The position numbers were made by a program, and so were the translations under genes. A model generated the notes under the pieces. It made no database searches and had not been told where the DNA came from. It was given only the letters and a program-made list of their open reading frames with translations. From Bog-375 sp049698695 (GTDB lineage: Bacteria; Acidobacteriota; Terriglobia; Bryobacterales; Bryobacteraceae), in assembly GCA_049698695.1 (NCBI GenBank), contig JBAVYH010000187.1, positions 12,353-76,352 of the forward strand: DNA of 64,000 nucleotides, given 5' to 3'. Below are positions 50,461-61,222 of the stretch, one piece after another; the first letter of the stretch is position 1, and each line of letters opens with the position of its first letter.

Positions 50461-53247
50461 ATGCGAAGCGCGTTGTTGCTATTCTTGACCGCGAGCCTGG
50501 CGTTGGCCGCCCGCCTGCCGGTCGCTTTCGAGCCGAACCGCGGCCAGGAGCCCGGACCGGCGGAATTCATCGTGCACACTTCCGGCGCCGCGCTGACGCT
50601 GCGCGCCGGCCGCGCGGAATGGATTTCGCGCCAGGCGCGCGTGGCGCTGGTTTTTGAATCCGCGCGCCGCGGCGCGCGCGGCCAGGGCGAAGACGCTCTG
50701 CCCGGCGTGGTCAACTATCTCATCGCCGATCGGCCCTCGGGCTGGATCAAGAATATTCCCACTTACTCGCGGGTGCGTTACTCACAACTATATCCGGGTG
50801 TCGACGTGGTTTATTACGTGAACGACGGGCGCCTGGAATATGATGTCGTACTGTCGCGCGGCGCCAATCCAGGCCGCCTCCGTCTGCGCGTGGAAGGCGC
50901 CCAGGGTTTGCGCGTGGATGACGCGGGCGACCTGGTGATCGCGACCGCGGGCGGGGAGCTCCGCCAGCACCGTCCCATCGTTTATCAGGAAACGAACGGC
51001 GGGCGCCGGCAAGTGGCCGTGCGGTACCAATTGCGCGGGCGCGAGGTGCGCTTCGCGCTGGGAAGCTATGACCGCTCGCAGCCGCTGGTTATCGATCCTA
51101 CGCTCACCTGGTCCAGCTATGTGCTGCCCACCAACACCGCCAACGCGCAAGCCGCGGGCGTGGCGCTCGATTCGGCCGGCAACATTTACCTGACGGGGAC
51201 GGCGCTCACCACCAGTGGTTACAATGCCATCTATGTTGCCAAGCTGAACTCCACCGGCACTACGGCAGCGTATGTTAGCTTCATCGGCGCCTCGGACGGC
51301 GACACGGAATCTTTCGGCATCGCCATCGATTCGTCGGGCAACCTCTACCTGGCTGGCACCACCGATTCATACGAACTCGCCTATTATGGTTATGCCGACA
51401 CCATTTACCTGGACTATTACCCCGGCTCCAGCGTGGACGGTCTGGTCATGAAGCTCGACAACTTCGCCCAGACCCTGCTCTTTTCGCACTATTTCGGCGG
51501 ATCGGGGACTGACATATTTTATGGGGTCGCGCTTGATTCGTCCGACAACGTCTACCTGGTGGGGACAACTAACTCGCTGGATCTTTATGCCACTGCCGGC
51601 TCGGTGCAGACTGGCCTGCGCGGGCCGTCCAATGCCTTCGTCGTGGCGTTTACTTCAAGGGGTGTGCTGGGCTACTACACTTACCTGGGCGGTTCCGGCA
51701 CCGATTCTGGCAATGCCATCGCGGTGGATGCCGGAGGCGATGCGTTCGTCACCGGGTCCACTACCTCGACTAACTTTCCGGTGGCCGGCACGCCTTACCA
51801 ATCCACGCTGAAAGGCGGCGCGGACGCATTTGTGGCCAAGATCGGGCCTCCCTTAGGTGCGTTGATCTACTCGACATATCTGGGCGGAAGCGCGAACGAC
51901 GAAGGCACCGCGATCGCGGTTGACCCGAGCGGAGCGGTGTACGTCACCGGCGACACGGCATCCACCGATTTCCCCGTTTTTCCCAATCCCGGCGCGTATC
52001 AATCCACATACGGCGGCGGCGCCACCGACGCGTTCGTCGCCAGGCTGGCCGGCAGCGGGTCGTCGCTGCTTTACTCGACCTACCTGGGCGGCAGCGGCGC
52101 CGATGCCGGTTACTCGATCGCCATCGATTCGACAGGCAATGCCTACATCACCGGCAACACCTCTTCCACTAACTACCCCATCACCGGCGATGCATTCCAA
52201 AGCTCCAACCAGGGTGTCAGCAACGCCATCGTAACCGGCTTGAATGCGTCGGGCTCCGGCTTGCTATTTTCCAGCTACCTGGGGGGCAATGACTCGGTGC
52301 CGTTACAACCGGCTGGGAGCACCAACTATGGAGATTACGGCACCTCGATAGCGCTGAATTGCGCAACCGGGCTGGTGGTGGCCGGGGTCACGTCATCGAC
52401 TAATTTCCCTGCCGCCAACGGGACCGTGACCGGTATGGGAACACTTACTGCGGGCCACCCCAGCACTGGGCCGGACGGGTTCGTGGCGCAGATCGCGGCG
52501 GGCGCCGGCGTCCCCGACATCACTCCCGGCGGCATCGTTAACAACGCCACTTTCGCAACGGGTGCGGTGGCGTCGGGTTCGATTGTGAGTATCTTCGGGA
52601 GCGGCCTGGCGCCGTTCTCGCAAACCTTCACCGGGTTTCCGCTGGCCACTTCCCTGGCCGGTGCGAGCGTGAGCGTGAACGGCGTGAATGCGCCGATGTT
52701 CTACGCCGGCTGGGGCCAGATCAACATCCAAGTGCCGTTTAAAATCGGAGCCGGCTCGGCGGAGGCTACGGTGAGCAACGGTTGCGGCTCCAGCGGGCAG
52801 GCGACGTTCACCGTGGCTCAGGCCGCGCCTTACATTCTGCAGACTGTCACCGGGCAGGGTACGCCGCAGGCCATCGTGCAGAACTATATCACCTCCACCG
52901 GCGCGTATACGCTGAACGGGCCCGACAACCCGGCGCAGGTTGGCAGCACAGTCGTGGTTTACCTGATCGGCATCGGTCCCGTCACCAACCCGCCGGCCGA
53001 TGGCGTGGCCGCGCCTAACTCGCCTGGCGTGCCGCTATCGTACTCGAGCCTGCCATACAGCGCCACCATCGGCGGCTGGACCTCGACCGTCAATTTCCTC
53101 GGCCTGGCGCCGACTTGGGTCGGATTGGATCAAGCCAACCTGGTGGTGCCTATGGGCCTGAGCACTGGCGCATACCCGGTGGTAATCACGGTCGGCGGCG
53201 TGGCAAGCAGCGGTCCCAACGGTCCGATGATGTACGTCACCCAATAG
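50461..53247 (+). CDS. Secreted SBBP-repeat beta-propeller protein with Solibacter-type C-terminal domain
   Basis: 928 aa. Signal peptide at 1-16. Residues 18-230 are the FEPNRGQ domain common before SBBP repeats (PGVDVVYYVNDGRLEYDV, PLVIDPTL). Residues about 230-670 contain SBBP beta-propeller repeats (ALDSAGNIYLTG, YSTYLGGSANDEGTAIAVDPSG, YSTYLGGSGADAGYSIAIDS). From about residue 680 comes the C-terminal module VNNATFATGAVASGSIVSIFGSGLAP ... YAGWGQINIQVP, known from Solibacter-type acidobacterial secreted proteins (TIGR03437). Extracellular adhesion or surface display is likely; the ligand is unknown. Confidence 0.92.
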   Translation: MRSALLLFLTASLALAARLPVAFEPNRGQEPGPAEFIVHTSGAALTLRAGRAEWISRQARVALVFESARRGARGQGEDALPGVVNYLIADRPSGWIKNIPTYSRVRYSQLYPGVDVVYYVNDGRLEYDVVLSRGANPGRLRLRVEGAQGLRVDDAGDLVIATAGGELRQHRPIVYQETNGGRRQVAVRYQLRGREVRFALGSYDRSQPLVIDPTLTWSSYVLPTNTANAQAAGVALDSAGNIYLTGTALTTSGYNAIYVAKLNSTGTTAAYVSFIGASDGDTESFGIAIDSSGNLYLAGTTDSYELAYYGYADTIYLDYYPGSSVDGLVMKLDNFAQTLLFSHYFGGSGTDIFYGVALDSSDNVYLVGTTNSLDLYATAGSVQTGLRGPSNAFVVAFTSRGVLGYYTYLGGSGTDSGNAIAVDAGGDAFVTGSTTSTNFPVAGTPYQSTLKGGADAFVAKIGPPLGALIYSTYLGGSANDEGTAIAVDPSGAVYVTGDTASTDFPVFPNPGAYQSTYGGGATDAFVARLAGSGSSLLYSTYLGGSGADAGYSIAIDSTGNAYITGNTSSTNYPITGDAFQSSNQGVSNAIVTGLNASGSGLLFSSYLGGNDSVPLQPAGSTNYGDYGTSIALNCATGLVVAGVTSSTNFPAANGTVTGMGTLTAGHPSTGPDGFVAQIAAGAGVPDITPGGIVNNATFATGAVASGSIVSIFGSGLAPFSQTFTGFPLATSLAGASVSVNGVNAPMFYAGWGQINIQVPFKIGAGSAEATVSNGCGSSGQATFTVAQAAPYILQTVTGQGTPQAIVQNYITSTGAYTLNGPDNPAQVGSTVVVYLIGIGPVTNPPADGVAAPNSPGVPLSYSSLPYSATIGGWTSTVNFLGLAPTWVGLDQANLVVPMGLSTGAYPVVITVGGVASSGPNGPMMYVTQ

Positions 53248-53582
53248 AGGCACCGAAGCGGCTGGCGTTTAGAAAAGCGCTGCGAAGGCCGCTTCCCGTG
53301 GGGCAAAACGGGCAGAATCGCCCACCAGATTTTCGTAAGTGCCTGATTCTATGGAACCGGCCTCTCTCGAATTGGGCAAGATCTGCCCAAATCCGGCGGC
53401 TTTGGCGCCGAAGATTGGGGGCGGCGGGGCGAACTTCCCCACCTCCCACTAACAGGATCGCGCACGGGGCGGCGAAAGCGCCCGGCGCGGCAGCGGGTTT
53501 TCCTCCAACCCGATGACAAGGCGCGGCGAAATCTTTCGCGAAGATTTGTGACCGGCGTCTTGCAAGAATCCCGGCCCAGGTA
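53248..53582. other. 335-bp intergenic region between convergent genes
   Basis: No gene is seen. It contains a perfect hairpin TTGGGCA-AGATC-TGCCCAA at 53373-53391 and a smaller GGGC-AGAATC-GCCC upstream of it. Neither has a T tract. The remainder shows no recognised element. Confidence 0.5.
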
Positions 53583-54353
53583 TCAATCGTAGACGAAGTG
53601 CAGCACCTTCTTGAGGTCTTCCCAGGCTTCGCGCTTGGCGTCCTGATTGTAGGGGCGCAGCAAATAAGACGGGTGGTAGGAGACCATCACCGGAATGCCG
53701 CGCCATTCGAGCCAGCGTCCGCGCATTTTGGTGACGCCTTCCTTACGGCCGGTGAGGGCGCGCGCGGCGGTGCCTCCCAAAGCGCAGATGGCCTTGGGCG
53801 CGATGGCGGCGAGCTGGCGGTAGAGGAACTGGCCGCAGATTTCCATTTCATCCGCCTCGGGAGTACGGTTGCCGGGCGGGCGGCATTTGACCACATTGCA
53901 GATATAGACGTCTTCCCGGCGCAGCTCGATGCCCTCTTTCTTGGCGGTGCCCTCGATCATCTGGGTGAGCAATTGGCCGGCGCGACCGACGAAGGGGATG
54001 CCCTGCGCGTCTTCATCGGCGCCGGGGCCCTCGCCGACGAACACCAGCGGCGCCCGCTCATTGCCGACGCCGAAGACCAGGTTGGTGCGTCCTTCATGGA
54101 GGCGGCAGCGGCGGCAATCGCCGATGTCTTCGCGGATGCGCAGCAGTGTATCGCCGGCCGGTTCGAGCGATGGCAGGACGAGGGAGGGCCGGTCTGCGGG
54201 CGGGGCCGGCGGCGGCGCGGCTGCCCGATCCGTCGCTGCCGCTTCCACCGCATCGGCGGCGCGCGCATGGGCCGCGGCCGGCTGGCGGTAGAGGGTGGTC
54301 AGCCCGATATCCCGGTAAAACTCGAGGCGGCGCCGCAGGTCGTCAGGCTTCAT
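53583..54353 (-). CDS. Uracil-DNA glycosylase, family 4 (Fe-S)
   Basis: 256 aa DNA repair enzyme removing uracil. Motif A GEGPGADEDAQGIPFVGRAG is at 108-127 and the motif near the C-terminus is YHPSYLLRP. Cys80, Cys83, Cys157 and Cys173 match the four ligands of the [4Fe-4S] cluster of family 4. Residues about 24-65 form an Ala/Pro-rich linker to a short N-terminal helical segment, longer than in minimal members. It overlaps coaBC by 11 bases and ends the operon. Confidence 0.92.
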   Translation of the reverse strand: MKPDDLRRRLEFYRDIGLTTLYRQPAAAHARAADAVEAAATDRAAAPPPAPPADRPSLVLPSLEPAGDTLLRIREDIGDCRRCRLHEGRTNLVFGVGNERAPLVFVGEGPGADEDAQGIPFVGRAGQLLTQMIEGTAKKEGIELRREDVYICNVVKCRPPGNRTPEADEMEICGQFLYRQLAAIAPKAICALGGTAARALTGRKEGVTKMRGRWLEWRGIPVMVSYHPSYLLRPYNQDAKREAWEDLKKVLHFVYD

Positions 54354-55542
54354 GGGCGGCGTGCAAGGAAAGGCGCAGCTTGAGAATCTGGTCGAAGATG
54401 CGCTCGGCGATTTCCCGCTTGGTGGCGCGCTCCAGCGCCAGCGTTTCTCCGGTGGACAGCGCCAGCACCACTTCGTTTTCGTCGGATTCGAAGCCGAGAT
54501 CGGCGCCGCCCACCAGGTTGCCCACCACCATGTCGCAGTTCTTGGATTCCAGCTTGCGGCGCGCCTCCTGGCGCAGGTTTTCGGTTTCGGCGGCGAAGCC
54601 CACCAGCAGGCGGTCGCCTTTCTTGCGGCCCAGCTCGGCCAGGATATCGGGGGTGGGGTCCAATTCGAGGGAAAGCCGAGCGGCGGTCTTCTTCCGTTTC
54701 TGGTCGGGCACGTTCTTCAATTGGAAATCGCCGACGGCAGCGGCTTTAATCACGATGGTGGCCGGCTCCAGGTTATCGAACACACGAGCGCGCATTTCGA
54801 CCGCGGTGCGGACGCCGATCACTTCCACGCCGGGCGGCGCGGAGAGGTGCACGGGCCCTGAGATCAGGACCACGCGGGCGCCGCGCGCGGCGGCGGCTTC
54901 GGCCAGCGCGTAGCCCATTTTGCCGCTGGAGCGATTGGAAATGTAGCGCACCGGGTCGAGCGGTTCCTGGGTGGGCCCGGCGGTAATGAGAACGGTTTCG
55001 CCTTCCAGGTCGCGCCGCTGCTGCGGCTGCCGCTCGATGGCGGCGGCAATTTCTTCGGGCTCCGCCATGCGGCCGGGGCCGGTCATACCGCAGGCCAGGT
55101 AGCCGGTACCCGGTTCGATGACGCGGTTCCCGCGGCGTTTCAGCGTTTCCACGTTTTCGCGGGTGGCCGGGTGCTGCCACATGTTGACGTTCATAGTGGG
55201 CGCCAGCAGCACCGGGCCGGTGAAGGCCAGGTAGAGCGTGGAGAGGAAATCGCCTGCCAGCCCGTGGGCCAGCTTAGCGAGCAGATCGGCGGTGGCGGGC
55301 GCCACCACCAGCAGATCGTTTTCCTGCGCCGTGCCGATGTGGTCGATGGCGTTTTCGATGGCGAACAGGTCGGTGAGCACCTTGCGGCCGGTCAGGGCCG
55401 CGAAGGTCATGGGCGTGACGAATCGCTGGGCGGCCTCGGTCATCACGGCTGTCACCTGGTGGCCCTGCTGCATGAGCAGGCGAGCCAGTTCGGCCGACTT
55501 ATACGCCGCGATGCCGCCGCCGACGCCGAGAATGATCTTCAT
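54343..55542 (-). CDS. coaBC: Bifunctional CoA biosynthesis protein CoaBC
   Basis: 399 aa with start at 55542. The CoaC half (phosphopantothenoylcysteine decarboxylase, 1 to about 180) has GVGGGIAAYKSAEL, the catalytic His in NAIDHIGTAQ, APTMNVNMW and the flap GYLACGMTGPGRM. The CoaB half (phosphopantothenate-cysteine ligase) has ITAGPTQEPLDPVRYISN, NRSSGKMGYALAEAA and AAAVGDF. A dispersed repeat separates its start from rpoZ by 91 bases, the only sizeable gap of this operon. Confidence 0.95.
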   Translation of the reverse strand: MKIILGVGGGIAAYKSAELARLLMQQGHQVTAVMTEAAQRFVTPMTFAALTGRKVLTDLFAIENAIDHIGTAQENDLLVVAPATADLLAKLAHGLAGDFLSTLYLAFTGPVLLAPTMNVNMWQHPATRENVETLKRRGNRVIEPGTGYLACGMTGPGRMAEPEEIAAAIERQPQQRRDLEGETVLITAGPTQEPLDPVRYISNRSSGKMGYALAEAAAARGARVVLISGPVHLSAPPGVEVIGVRTAVEMRARVFDNLEPATIVIKAAAVGDFQLKNVPDQKRKKTAARLSLELDPTPDILAELGRKKGDRLLVGFAAETENLRQEARRKLESKNCDMVVGNLVGGADLGFESDENEVVLALSTGETLALERATKREIAERIFDQILKLRLSLHAAHEA

Positions 55543-55575
55543 GGGAAACCTGCTCCGACCTGCTCCGCGCAACTA

Positions 55576-55630
55576 ATAACCGCTCCCTAACGGTCGCGGC
55601 TCCGAAAGAACAGTCGCGGCTCCGAAAGCA
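55576..55630. repeat. Dispersed repeat copy with partial internal duplication
   Basis: TAACCGCTCCCTAACGGTCG at 55577 followed by CGGCTCCGAAAG, then a second partial unit CAGTCGCGGCTCCGAAAG (55611-55628). It interrupts the otherwise tightly packed operon between rpoZ and coaBC. Confidence 0.8.
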
Positions 55631-55633
55631 AAC

Positions 55634-55885
55634 TTAGAGAGCCGTGGGCTCCGCGGCCGGCAGCTCCGGCGCCGGCCCGGTGAGCGAGTATTTCACCAAC
55701 CCGCGGCGCACTTCTTCCATCGCGATGATGGTAGATTTCTTCGAAGATGTGGGCAGCACCGGCCGCGCGCCGCCTTGCAATTGCCGGGCTCGCTTGGCCG
55801 CCACGATGATGAAGCGGTAGGTGCTCTGCTCCTCATCGTCCGGGATGGTGCAATAGGCGTTGTTCTTCGGGGCTTTTTCCGCCAT
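55634..55885 (-). CDS. rpoZ: RNA polymerase omega subunit
   Basis: 83 aa. The core YRFIIVAAKRARQLQGGA followed by KKSTIIAMEEVRRGLVKY is the conserved omega fold that clamps the beta' subunit. The N-terminus is short and the C-terminus is Pro/Ala rich, as often in acidobacteria. It lies 15 bases after gmk, the common gmk-rpoZ-coaBC order. Confidence 0.92.
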   Translation of the reverse strand: MAEKAPKNNAYCTIPDDEEQSTYRFIIVAAKRARQLQGGARPVLPTSSKKSTIIAMEEVRRGLVKYSLTGPAPELPAAEPTAL

Positions 55886-55900
55886 GACGTCGATACCTCT

Positions 55901-56509
55901 TCAAATCTGAAATGATTCCAGTATGGGCCGGATCTGCTCTTCGATCCTGGTTCGCCGCGCCCGTTCGGCGCGCACAATCGAACTCAGAATCGCGTCCGAC
56001 TCTTCCAGCTCGCGATTGATCAACACATAATGGTAATCGCTATAGCCCCGGATTTCCTCGGCCGCTTCCCGCAACCGGCGTTCGATCACCTCGTCCCGGT
56101 CCTCGCCGCGCGCGCGCAATCTGCGCTCCAGGATCTGCCGCGAAGGAGCCAGGATGAAGACGGTAACCGCCTCGGGAATCTTCTTTATCAATTGTCTCGC
56201 ACCTTGCACGTCGATGTCGAGTACCAGGTCGCAGCCGAGGGCGCGGGCTTGCTCGAGAATGCCACGGTGGGTGCCGTAATAATTGCCGAACACCTCGGCC
56301 CATTCGACAAATTCGTCGCGCGCCACCATGGCCTCGAATTCCGGCCGCGAGACGAAGTGGTAGCTTTCGGCGTCTCTTTCCGCGCCGCGCGGCTGGCGGC
56401 TGGTGTAAGAGATAGAGAACATGAGGCCTGGCACGTCGGCCATGAGGTGGGAAACCAGCGTCGATTTTCCCGAGCCGGAAGGGGCGGAAATAATGAAGAC
56501 AGTTGTCAT
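55901..56509 (-). CDS. gmk: Guanylate kinase
   Basis: 202 aa enzyme converting GMP to GDP. The P-loop SAPSGSGKSTL is near the N-terminus, the GMP-binding region SYTSRQPRGAERDAESYHFV follows, and the lid segment is RRLRARGEDRDEVIERR. The start overlaps the yicC stop by four bases (56506-56509). Confidence 0.96.
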   Translation of the reverse strand: MTTVFIISAPSGSGKSTLVSHLMADVPGLMFSISYTSRQPRGAERDAESYHFVSRPEFEAMVARDEFVEWAEVFGNYYGTHRGILEQARALGCDLVLDIDVQGARQLIKKIPEAVTVFILAPSRQILERRLRARGEDRDEVIERRLREAAEEIRGYSDYHYVLINRELEESDAILSSIVRAERARRTRIEEQIRPILESFQI

Positions 56510-57395
56510 TCGAGATTCAGTGCCTGTTCGCGGATCTTGTCGATTTCCGATTTCGCCGCCAGCGCCAGCTCGGTGATGGTGAGCCCCAGGTCGCCGAGGC
56601 CGCCGGTCTTGGAGAGGATGGTGTTCGCTTCGCGGTTCATTTCCTGCAGCAGGAAATCCAGCCGCTTGCCCACCTCGCCTTCGCTGGCCAGCAGGGCATC
56701 GAGCTGCACGGCGTGGGTTTTCAGCCGAACCAGCTCTTCGGCAATGTCACTGCGGTCGGCGGCGAGAGCGGCCTCCTGGGCCAGGCGCTGGGGCTCGATT
56801 AGCGCGCCATTCAGCAGTTCGGCCAGCCGGTCGCGCAAGCGTTTCTGAAAGGCGGGAGCGGCGCCGGCGCGGATTTCCTCCATGCGGGCGGCCAAGCCGA
56901 CCACGCCAGCGGTGCGCTGGCGCATCTCTTTGGCCATGGCGGCGCCTTCGGTTTCGCGGCACTGGTTGAAGGTGTCCAGCGCTTCGCGCATGCCGTCCAG
57001 CGCTGCCGCGGCCACTTCTTCGCTGGGCTCGGCATCTCCGCCCATTTGCAACATGCCGGGCATGCGGAGCGCGGCATTGAGGTCGGGCTCCTGGTTGGGC
57101 AGCGCGAGAAGCTTCTGGGCCTCGCGAAAGGCGGCTACATACTCGGACATCAGGCTGCGATTCAGCCCCGCAGCGCTCCCGGCCGCGCGGGTCAGGGTCA
57201 CCTGTATCTGCACGTGGCCGCGGGCGATGGCGCCCTTCAAAGCGGCGCGCAGATCGGTCTCGAGCGCGTCCAGCTCCGGCGGCAGATGAAAGTGCAGGTC
57301 CAGGCCGCGATGGTTGACGCTCTTCAGGATGATCGAAATCTCGTCCGGGCCGGCGGCCTTTCGAGCGCGGGCGAAGCCCGTCATACTGCGTACGC

Positions 57396-57399
<4 letters not shown>
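56506..57399 (-). CDS. yicC: YicC-family endoribonuclease
   Basis: 297 aa. The N-terminal SVRSMTGFARARK and VNHRGLDLHFHLPPEL and the C-terminal EEVGKRLDFLLQEMNREANTILSK-type segment (here GEVGKRLDFLLQEMNREANT) are the conserved blocks of the YicC/RmuC-independent RNase family. It lies between msbA (overlap 4 bases) and gmk (overlap 4 bases), so all are translated in a chain. Confidence 0.94.
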
Positions 57400-59218
<1,819 letters not shown>

Positions 59219-59222
<4 letters not shown>

Positions 59223-60148
59223 GCGTGCACCCGCAGCCGCGCCAGCGCGTCGGTGACCTGCGCCACCGTCAGGCCGGCCACCGTCACGCCGGTTGTTTCG
59301 CCGGGCGCCGTGACCACTTCGGAACGGGCGCGCCACGGGCCCCAGATGGCGGGGTCCGAGGGGCCGAAGATGACCACCGAGGGCAAGCCGAAGGCGGCGG
59401 CCATGTGCGCCGGGCCGCTATCGTTGCCCACGAACAGAGACGCTCCGGCGAGCAGCGTTTTCAACTGCCCGAGCGGCGCACCTTCGACCACGCGGTACCG
59501 CGAGAACGGGCGCAAGTGGTCGCCGGCCGCGCCGATAAACACTGCTTCCAGGCCGCTCTCTTCGAGGTGGCGCGCCACTTCGAGAAACCTGTCGGCGGGC
59601 CAGGTTTTTTCGGGCGCCGTTGCCACCGGGTGCAGCACCGCGTACGGCCGCGCGGCCGCCGGCGGCGGTTCGGGGAGGCCAAGACTTGCCCGCGGGATTT
59701 CCGCTACCGGCGCGCCCAAATAAAAGATCGCGCTGGCCAGGTGCTCTGCCGTATGCACGGTGCGTTCCACGCCGAGGATTTCCTGCGCCCTGGGGATGTG
59801 CACGTTGTAGACGAACCGGTGGCGGAAGTGGCCGAAGCCGGCGCGCCAGCGGGCACCGGAAACCAGCGTCAGCAAGGCGCTGCGCGTGCCGCCGTGCAGG
59901 TTGAGGCACAAATCGGGATGCCAGCGCCGCAGCAGGCGCGGCAGCGGCGGCAGGACATCGTCCACATCCGGATTGTGCTCGAAGATGGCCTGGAAGCGCG
60001 CTTCGGCGACCACGGCAACGCGAAGGTCTTTGCGGGCGCGTTTCAGCAGGGCGAGTGCGGGGGTAGTGAGAACGCAGTCTCCCAGCGAACGCAGCCGGAC
60101 GACGGCCACCCGGCCCGGACGCGGCAGCTCTTCGAGCACGTTCTCCAC
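59219..60148 (-). CDS. Glycosyltransferase family 9 (LPS heptosyltransferase-like)
   Basis: 309 aa GT-B enzyme. RVAVVRLRSLGDCVLTTPAL at the N-terminus, LNLHGGTRSALLT and the C-terminal LFVGNDSGPAHMAAAFGLPSVVIFGPSDP are characteristic of ADP-heptose:LPS heptosyltransferases (WaaF/WaaC/RfaQ group). It probably adds a core sugar to lipid A, which the next gene's MsbA exports. It starts four bases after the Trm112-like gene. Confidence 0.92.
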
Positions 60149-60152
60149 AGGT

Positions 60153-60323
60153 CTATTCTTCGATCTTGGCCTCGTCCACCAGCATCACCGGTATGTCGTC
60201 GCGAACCGGATAGACGCGATGGCACTGAACGCACTTCAAGCCGCTGCCGTCGGCCTTAAGCTCCACCGTAGCCTTGCAGACGGGACACACGAGAATCTCC
60301 AGCAGATCTTTGCTGATGGCCAT
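60153..60323 (-). CDS. Trm112-family small zinc-ribbon protein
   Basis: 56 aa, ATG at 60323 and TAG at 60153-60155. The sequence has two Cys pairs, LVCPVCKATVEL and LKCVQCHRVYPVRDDIPVML, the zinc ribbon and IPVML ending of the bacterial Trm112/YcaR (UPF0434) family. In eukaryotes and archaea Trm112 activates methyltransferases; the bacterial role is unclear. It sits directly upstream of the LPS glycosyltransferase and msbA, the same neighbourhood as ycaR in proteobacteria. Confidence 0.9.
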   Translation of the reverse strand: MAISKDLLEILVCPVCKATVELKADGSGLKCVQCHRVYPVRDDIPVMLVDEAKIEE

Positions 60324-60426
60324 AAGAGTTCCAGTTTAACGCGGCGGCAGAGCTGGGTGCGTGGGTGGGGCGGGCGCGCGTGCGCGGCGCGCCCACCCCT
60401 TCCGATTTAGGCGAATAGAGAAACGC

Positions 60427-60640
60427 TTAGTCTCTGAAAAAGTGGTTTCTGCGCTCGCCGTCATAGGATCCGGTCTTCAAGCACTTTTTGAAAGCGGCGG
60501 CCCGAACCGCATAGGCAAGGGTCGTTTCGGCCCAGTTTTTCTATGAGCTCTTTGTCCCCGTGCACGATCTGGAGACCGGCCTTAACGTGTATTTCTCAAG
60601 GGAATCCTCTGCGGCGCTTAGAGCTGCGCTCGAAGGGAGG
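60427..60640 (-). pseudogene. Frameshifted SEC-C motif protein remnant
   Basis: On the minus strand one frame reads KAGLQIVHGDKELIEKLGRN then DPCLCGSGRRF (60595-60485), the SEC-C zinc motif, but it ends early; shifting by one base at the TTT after RR continues as KKCLKTGSYDGERRNHFFRD and a TAA at 60427-60429. Upstream, a third frame reads SAAEDSLEKYT, consistent with another indel. The three pieces together match small SEC-C proteins that end CGSG-x-RF-x-x-C. The 383-base stretch 60324-60706 contains no intact gene. Confidence 0.7.
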
Positions 60641-60706
60641 ATCGATTGGCGTTCGCTTGCGCTGGCGGGCCGGTCGCGCCGTCAGTGCCCGAGAGCGGAG
60701 CGAAGC

Positions 60707-60934
60707 CTATGCTTCGGTTTCGAACAACGATCTCGCGAGCTCCGACTGCCGAACGATACTCAGCAGCGTGCCGCGCCGGACCGGATCGTGAAGCGGAACC
60801 GGAACCGTTATCGTCGTTGCCTCCAAGCGCCTTTGCATGATCCGGTGACTGCCTCGCTGGCGGACCGCAGTGAATCCATTTTGTTCGAGAATCCGGCAAA
60901 TCTCCGAGCCCGAAAGAACTCGAAGCCTACCCAA
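60707..60934 (-). CDS. hicA: HicA-type mRNA interferase toxin
   Basis: 75 aa with TTG start at 60934, eight bases inside the hicB end; GAGG lies in front. RLRVLSGSEICRILEQNGF, the active-site block RQRGSHRIM with the catalytic His, and the C-terminal helix RGTLLSIVRQSEL match the HicA double-stranded RNA-binding fold. It would cleave mRNA when free of antitoxin. Gene order here is antitoxin first, as in some HicBA loci. Confidence 0.9.
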   Translation of the reverse strand: MGRLRVLSGSEICRILEQNGFTAVRQRGSHRIMQRRLEATTITVPVPLHDPVRRGTLLSIVRQSELARSLFETEA

Positions 60935-61154
60935 CCGGCACCTCAACCTGAGTTACGAAAACCTCGTCGTGAAAGCGCCGCGCGACTTCGGACGGGTCGG
61001 CAGCTTCGAAGAACAGAGTAAGCGCCTCGATTAGGTTGGTGCGCGCTTCCTCGATCGACCCACCCTCGCTCGCGATATCGAGCTCCGGGCATAGCGCGAC
61101 GAAACCGTCGTCCTCGCGCTCGATAATCGCAGTTAGGCGCTGCGCTGGTTTCAT
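60927..61154 (-). CDS. hicB: HicB-type antitoxin
   Basis: 75 aa. LTAIIEREDDGFVALCPELD followed by IASEGGSIEEARTNLIEALT is the partial RNase H-like fold of HicB. The C-terminus (EVARRFHDEVFVTQVEVPVG) is short, without a clear DNA-binding domain. It overlaps hicA by eight bases, so both are made together. It is divergent from the GH88 gene. Confidence 0.92.
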   Translation of the reverse strand: MKPAQRLTAIIEREDDGFVALCPELDIASEGGSIEEARTNLIEALTLFFEAADPSEVARRFHDEVFVTQVEVPVG

Positions 61155-61222
61155 GATCCGAGTCTACACCAGTTCCCGTGGATGAATCGCCTCCATACGA
61201 GCTACCATAGCCTTACCCGAGC

